Source of the DNA: Acidobacteriota bacterium
GTDB lineage: Bacteria; Actinomycetota; Actinomycetes; Actinomycetales; Microbacteriaceae
Assembly: GCA_019351995.1 (NCBI GenBank)
Contig: JABBOD010000005.1
Span: 24,841-88,840 of the forward strand
Length of the DNA stretch: 64,000 nucleotides
Direction of reading: 5' to 3'
Each line of letters opens with the position of its first letter. Position 1 is the stretch's first letter. The position numbers were made by a program, and so were the translations under genes. A model generated the notes under the pieces. That model was given only the letters and a program-made list of their open reading frames with translations. It did not search any database and had not been told where the DNA came from. Below are positions 61,248 through 64,000 of this stretch, piece by piece.

Positions 61248-61637
61248 ATGCCCAAAGCCCTCCCGGTACTGGACGATGTGTCGCCGATCTGCTGTGCGCC
61301 GCTGTCCTCCACCCCGGACTTTCCCCTCGACGATGCCGTGCGTCTTGCGGTGCGCTTGAAGGCGTTGGCCGACCCTGCCCGCCTTCGGCTCATCGCCTTC
61401 ATGCTGAACCAGCCCAACCAGGAGGCGTGCACCTGCGACCTGGCGCCGGCCGTCGGGCTCACGGAGCCGACGGTCAGCCATCATCTGAAGACGCTCGAGA
61501 AGGCCGGGCTCGTCTCGAAGGAGCGCCGGGGGATGAACGTGCACTACATGGTCGAATCGACGGCGATCCGTGCCCTCGGTGCTGCCATCCACCTGGATGC
61601 CCCGGCCGACCTCGACTACCACAGCTGTTCCGCCTAA
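61248..61637 (+). CDS. arsR: ArsR family metalloregulator
   Basis: A 129-residue winged-helix repressor. An N-terminal PICCAPL and a CTC in EACTCDLAPAVG near residue 61 supply candidate As(III)-binding thiols; GLTEPTVSHHLKTLEKAGLV is the recognition helix. It would dissociate from the palindrome upstream on binding arsenite. It starts the arsR-arsD-arsA operon. Confidence 0.93.
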   Translation: MPKALPVLDDVSPICCAPLSSTPDFPLDDAVRLAVRLKALADPARLRLIAFMLNQPNQEACTCDLAPAVGLTEPTVSHHLKTLEKAGLVSKERRGMNVHYMVESTAIRALGAAIHLDAPADLDYHSCSA

Positions 61638-61654
61638 CCGAGAAGGAGAGTCCC

Positions 61655-62047
61655 ATGCCCACGATCCACATTTACGAACCCGCCCTCTGCTGCGACACGG
61701 GTGTCTGTGGCGCGGATGTCGACCAGTCACTCGTCACCGTCACCGCGGATGTTCGCAGCCTTCAAGAAAAAGGAGCCGACATCACACGCCACAACCTCGC
61801 CAACGACCCCACCGCGTTCACCGACGACCAGACGGTGCGCGCGTTCATGAACACCGTGGGGTCGAAAGGACTGCCGCTGACGATCGTCGACGGCGTCACG
61901 GTGGCGACCGGTGCCTATCCCAGCAAAGAGGCTCTGCGTGACTTTGCCGGCCTCGGCACTCCGGCCACCGCATCCACTCAGCGAGTCGAGTTCGGGCTCA
62001 CCGAAAAGGCGACCGGTGGATGCTGCGGCGGCACCGGATGCTGCTGA
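61655..62047 (+). CDS. arsD: Arsenical metallochaperone ArsD
   Basis: A 130-residue protein: Cys12-Cys13 and Cys18 in YEPALCCDTGVCG bind As(III), and the C-terminal GGCCGGTGCC adds two vicinal Cys pairs, as in ArsD proteins. ArsD hands arsenite to the ArsA ATPase. AAGGAG lies nine bases before the ATG. Confidence 0.93.
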   Translation: MPTIHIYEPALCCDTGVCGADVDQSLVTVTADVRSLQEKGADITRHNLANDPTAFTDDQTVRAFMNTVGSKGLPLTIVDGVTVATGAYPSKEALRDFAGLGTPATASTQRVEFGLTEKATGGCCGGTGCC

Positions 62048-62054
62048 GACGACC

Positions 62055-63824
62055 ATGAAGTTTCTCGAAGATCCGCCCAGGTTCCTGTTCTTCACCGGCA
62101 AGGGAGGCGTTGGCAAGACGTCGGTCGCCTGCGCGGCGGCGCTCGAGCTCGCCGGCCGCGGCACGCAGGTGCTGCTGGTGAGCACGGACCCCGCCTCCAA
62201 CATCGGGCAGGTCTTCGACATCACGATCGGCAATACGATCACGGCCATCCCCGGCGTGCCCGGGCTGTCGGCGCTCGAAATCGATCCGGAGCAGGCCGCT
62301 GAGGCGTATCGCGAACGGATCATCGCACCCGTCCGCGCGCTGCTGCCCGCCAGTGAGATCGCCGGTATCACCGAGAGTCTTTCCGGCTCGTGCACCACCG
62401 AGATCGCGTCGTTCGATGAGTTCACCAAGCTGCTCACCGACACCGCTGCCTACGGTCGCTACGACCACATCATCTTCGATACCGCCCCGACCGGGCACAC
62501 CATTCGCCTGCTGCAACTCCCCGGTTCGTGGACCGAGTTCCTGTCAACGGGCACGGGCGACGCATCCTGCCTCGGGCCGATGGCGGGACTGGAGAAGCAC
62601 CGAACCGTGTACGCGAACGCGGTCACCGAACTCACCGACCCACACCGGACCCGACTGGTGCTCGTCGGCCGGGCGCAGACATCCTCGCTGATCGAGATCG
62701 ACCGCACCTTCGCCGAGTTGTCGGAGATCGGGATTCGCAGTGGGCACGTCGTGATCAACGGGGTGCTCCCGGAAGCCGCGGGCGACGAGCCGATCGCCGC
62801 CGCCATTCGGCATCGCGAGAGTGACGCCATCTCGAGCGTCCCCGCCTCGATTGCCGCGTTACCACGGGACACACTCGAGCTGAAGACCGGCAATATGGTC
62901 GGCGTTGCGACGCTCCGCACTCTGTTCACCGCCTCCGCTCCCGCGTCAACGCGAGATTCGGCCGCCGACGAAATCGTCGACGAGATCGTCGACGCTCCCC
63001 TGCTCGCCCTGGTCGACGAGCTGGAGGCCGGTGACCACGGCCTCATCCTGTGTATGGGCAAAGGCGGTGTCGGCAAGACCACGATCGCTGCTGCCGTAGC
63101 CGTCGCGCTTGCCGAACGGGGACACGAGGTCCATCTGACCACGACCGATCCGGCAGCCCACCTGATGGGAACTCTGCACGGCGCCGTCCCAGGCCTCACG
63201 GTTTCCCGTATCGATCCCGATGAGGCGACCCGGCACTACCGCGACCACGTCATGGCCACCAAGGGCAAAGAACTCGATGACAACGGCCGGGCGGCCCTGG
63301 CCGAAGACCTCATGTCCCCGTGCACCGAGGAGGTCGCGGTCTTCCAGCAGTTCTCCCGCGCGGTACACGAATCGAGGCGACATTTCGTGGTGATCGATAC
63401 GGCGCCCACCGGGCACACCCTGCTGCTCCTGGATGCGACGGGCTCATACCATCGCGAGATCGCGCGTCAGATCGGCGACAACCTGTCGTTCGTCACGCCG
63501 CTGATGCGGCTGCAGGACCCGACGCAGACGAAGGTGGTCCTCGTCACCCTGGCCGAGACGACCCCTGTGCTCGAAGCCGAAGGACTCCAGCAGGATCTGG
63601 AGCGGGCAGGCATCCGCCCGTGGGCGTGGGTCGTCAACAACTCGATCGCGGCCGCGCACCCGGACTCGCCATTCCTGCGCCGGCGCGCCGCCCACGAACT
63701 CGAGCAGATCGCCCGAGTACGAGCACTCAGCCCGCGGATGGCGATCGTGCCGCTGCTGGCCGACGAGCCGATCGGTGAGGCGAAGCTGTCGGCGCTGAGC
63801 GCGGGGTCGCGCCAGAGCGCCTAA
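62055..63824 (+). CDS. arsA: Arsenical pump-driving ATPase ArsA (two-domain)
   Basis: A 589-residue ATPase made of two homologous halves: P-loop FFTGKGGVGKTSVAC near residue 13 and CMGKGGVGKTTIAAA near residue 333, and a DTAPTGHTIRLL / DTAPTGHTLLLL motif in each half. Cys in SGSCTTEIASF and DLMSPCTEEVAVF contribute to the metalloid site. It powers arsenite export through ArsB; no ArsB or Acr3 gene is in the window, so it probably lies beyond the right edge. Confidence 0.95.
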   Translation: MKFLEDPPRFLFFTGKGGVGKTSVACAAALELAGRGTQVLLVSTDPASNIGQVFDITIGNTITAIPGVPGLSALEIDPEQAAEAYRERIIAPVRALLPASEIAGITESLSGSCTTEIASFDEFTKLLTDTAAYGRYDHIIFDTAPTGHTIRLLQLPGSWTEFLSTGTGDASCLGPMAGLEKHRTVYANAVTELTDPHRTRLVLVGRAQTSSLIEIDRTFAELSEIGIRSGHVVINGVLPEAAGDEPIAAAIRHRESDAISSVPASIAALPRDTLELKTGNMVGVATLRTLFTASAPASTRDSAADEIVDEIVDAPLLALVDELEAGDHGLILCMGKGGVGKTTIAAAVAVALAERGHEVHLTTTDPAAHLMGTLHGAVPGLTVSRIDPDEATRHYRDHVMATKGKELDDNGRAALAEDLMSPCTEEVAVFQQFSRAVHESRRHFVVIDTAPTGHTLLLLDATGSYHREIARQIGDNLSFVTPLMRLQDPTQTKVVLVTLAETTPVLEAEGLQQDLERAGIRPWAWVVNNSIAAAHPDSPFLRRRAAHELEQIARVRALSPRMAIVPLLADEPIGEAKLSALSAGSRQSA

Positions 63825-63962
63825 CCGAGCTGGTCAGGGCGGCTGCGGAGAAGCTCACCCTCGTGTCGGTCATCGGGAGCCAGAGCTTTGCCTCATCGGG
63901 TCGTTGGCACCGCGCATCCACTCTCCGGTGCTGTCATCCGCTCGGCTAGTGGTCGAGACTCG

Positions 63963-64000
63963 TCACGCCGCGAACGCGCGCGCCGGATCGGCGAGCAAGG
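63963..64000 (-). CDS. Possible 3' end of a gene running in from outside the window
   Basis: On the minus strand the last codons read LLADPARAFAA followed by TGA at 63965-63963, with G/C at nearly every third position as in the genes of this genome. Only eleven codons are visible, so the product cannot be named. The rest of 63825-64000 shows no confident feature. Confidence 0.3.
   Translation of the reverse strand, partial: LLADPARAFAA

Overview
The window comes from a high-GC actinobacterium, most likely a member of the Microbacteriaceae. The supporting evidence is strong G/C bias at third codon positions, a NusG with a long acidic N-terminal extension, the order tRNA-Trp/secE/nusG/rplK/rplA, FAS1-like (HadA/HadB) dehydratase genes next to murB, and many genes whose start codon lies only 6-7 nt after a TAnnnT -10 box, as in actinobacterial leaderless transcripts. 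The genus cannot be fixed from the sequence alone.

Layout, 1-20 kb: the end of a ferritin-like/VIT1 metal transporter gene; a galactose region (DeoR regulator and two tandem aldose-1-epimerase-like genes, divergent from galT-galK-lipoprotein); a PPOX flavoprotein; a one-carbon block in which glyA and folD lie behind a well-conserved ZTP (pfl) riboswitch, with an isochorismatase-like hydrolase and an NCS1 permease upstream; an MFS exporter divergent from purU; a flavin-transfer module (FMN-binding lipoprotein, ApbE, RnfD-like membrane domain fused to a ferredoxin-reductase domain); a small lipoprotein, icd, a GNAT acetyltransferase and an alkyltransferase-like protein.

19-31.6 kb: rplJ-rplL with an L10 leader and attenuator; a Pro/Lys-rich membrane protein; a two-component system whose regulator and kinase genes are separated by an SDR epimerase gene; a small region of foreign character (GGGGGACA repeats and a YqaJ-like nuclease); a Pr6Pr membrane protein, an MDR oxidoreductase and a GNAT; then rplA, rplK, nusG, secE and tRNA-Trp on the minus strand.

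31.7-46 kb: a LysE exporter; an ABC exporter with a NarL-type two-component system in one compact operon; murB-hadB-hadA; a previously unremarked 26-codon gene ending in a CxxC motif, with its own promoter, operator-like palindrome, strong Shine-Dalgarno and terminator, divergent from a TetR gene; a thiolase/SDR pair; a PEBP protein; a PEP mutase/isocitrate lyase family enzyme; DedA; a DHA2 drug exporter with its TetR; an arsenate reductase.

46-64 kb: a second VIT1/CCC1 protein; a surface-polymer operon (two GT-C membrane glycosyltransferases and a CDP-glycerol glycerophosphotransferase fused to a GT4 glycosyltransferase); a membrane-anchored esterase; an aldehyde dehydrogenase/acyl-CoA ligase operon divergent from its PucR-type regulator across a perfect palindrome; a DUF998 protein; and arsR-arsD-arsA under a perfect ArsR-type palindrome. 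No CRISPR array, intact insertion sequence or rRNA operon is visible.
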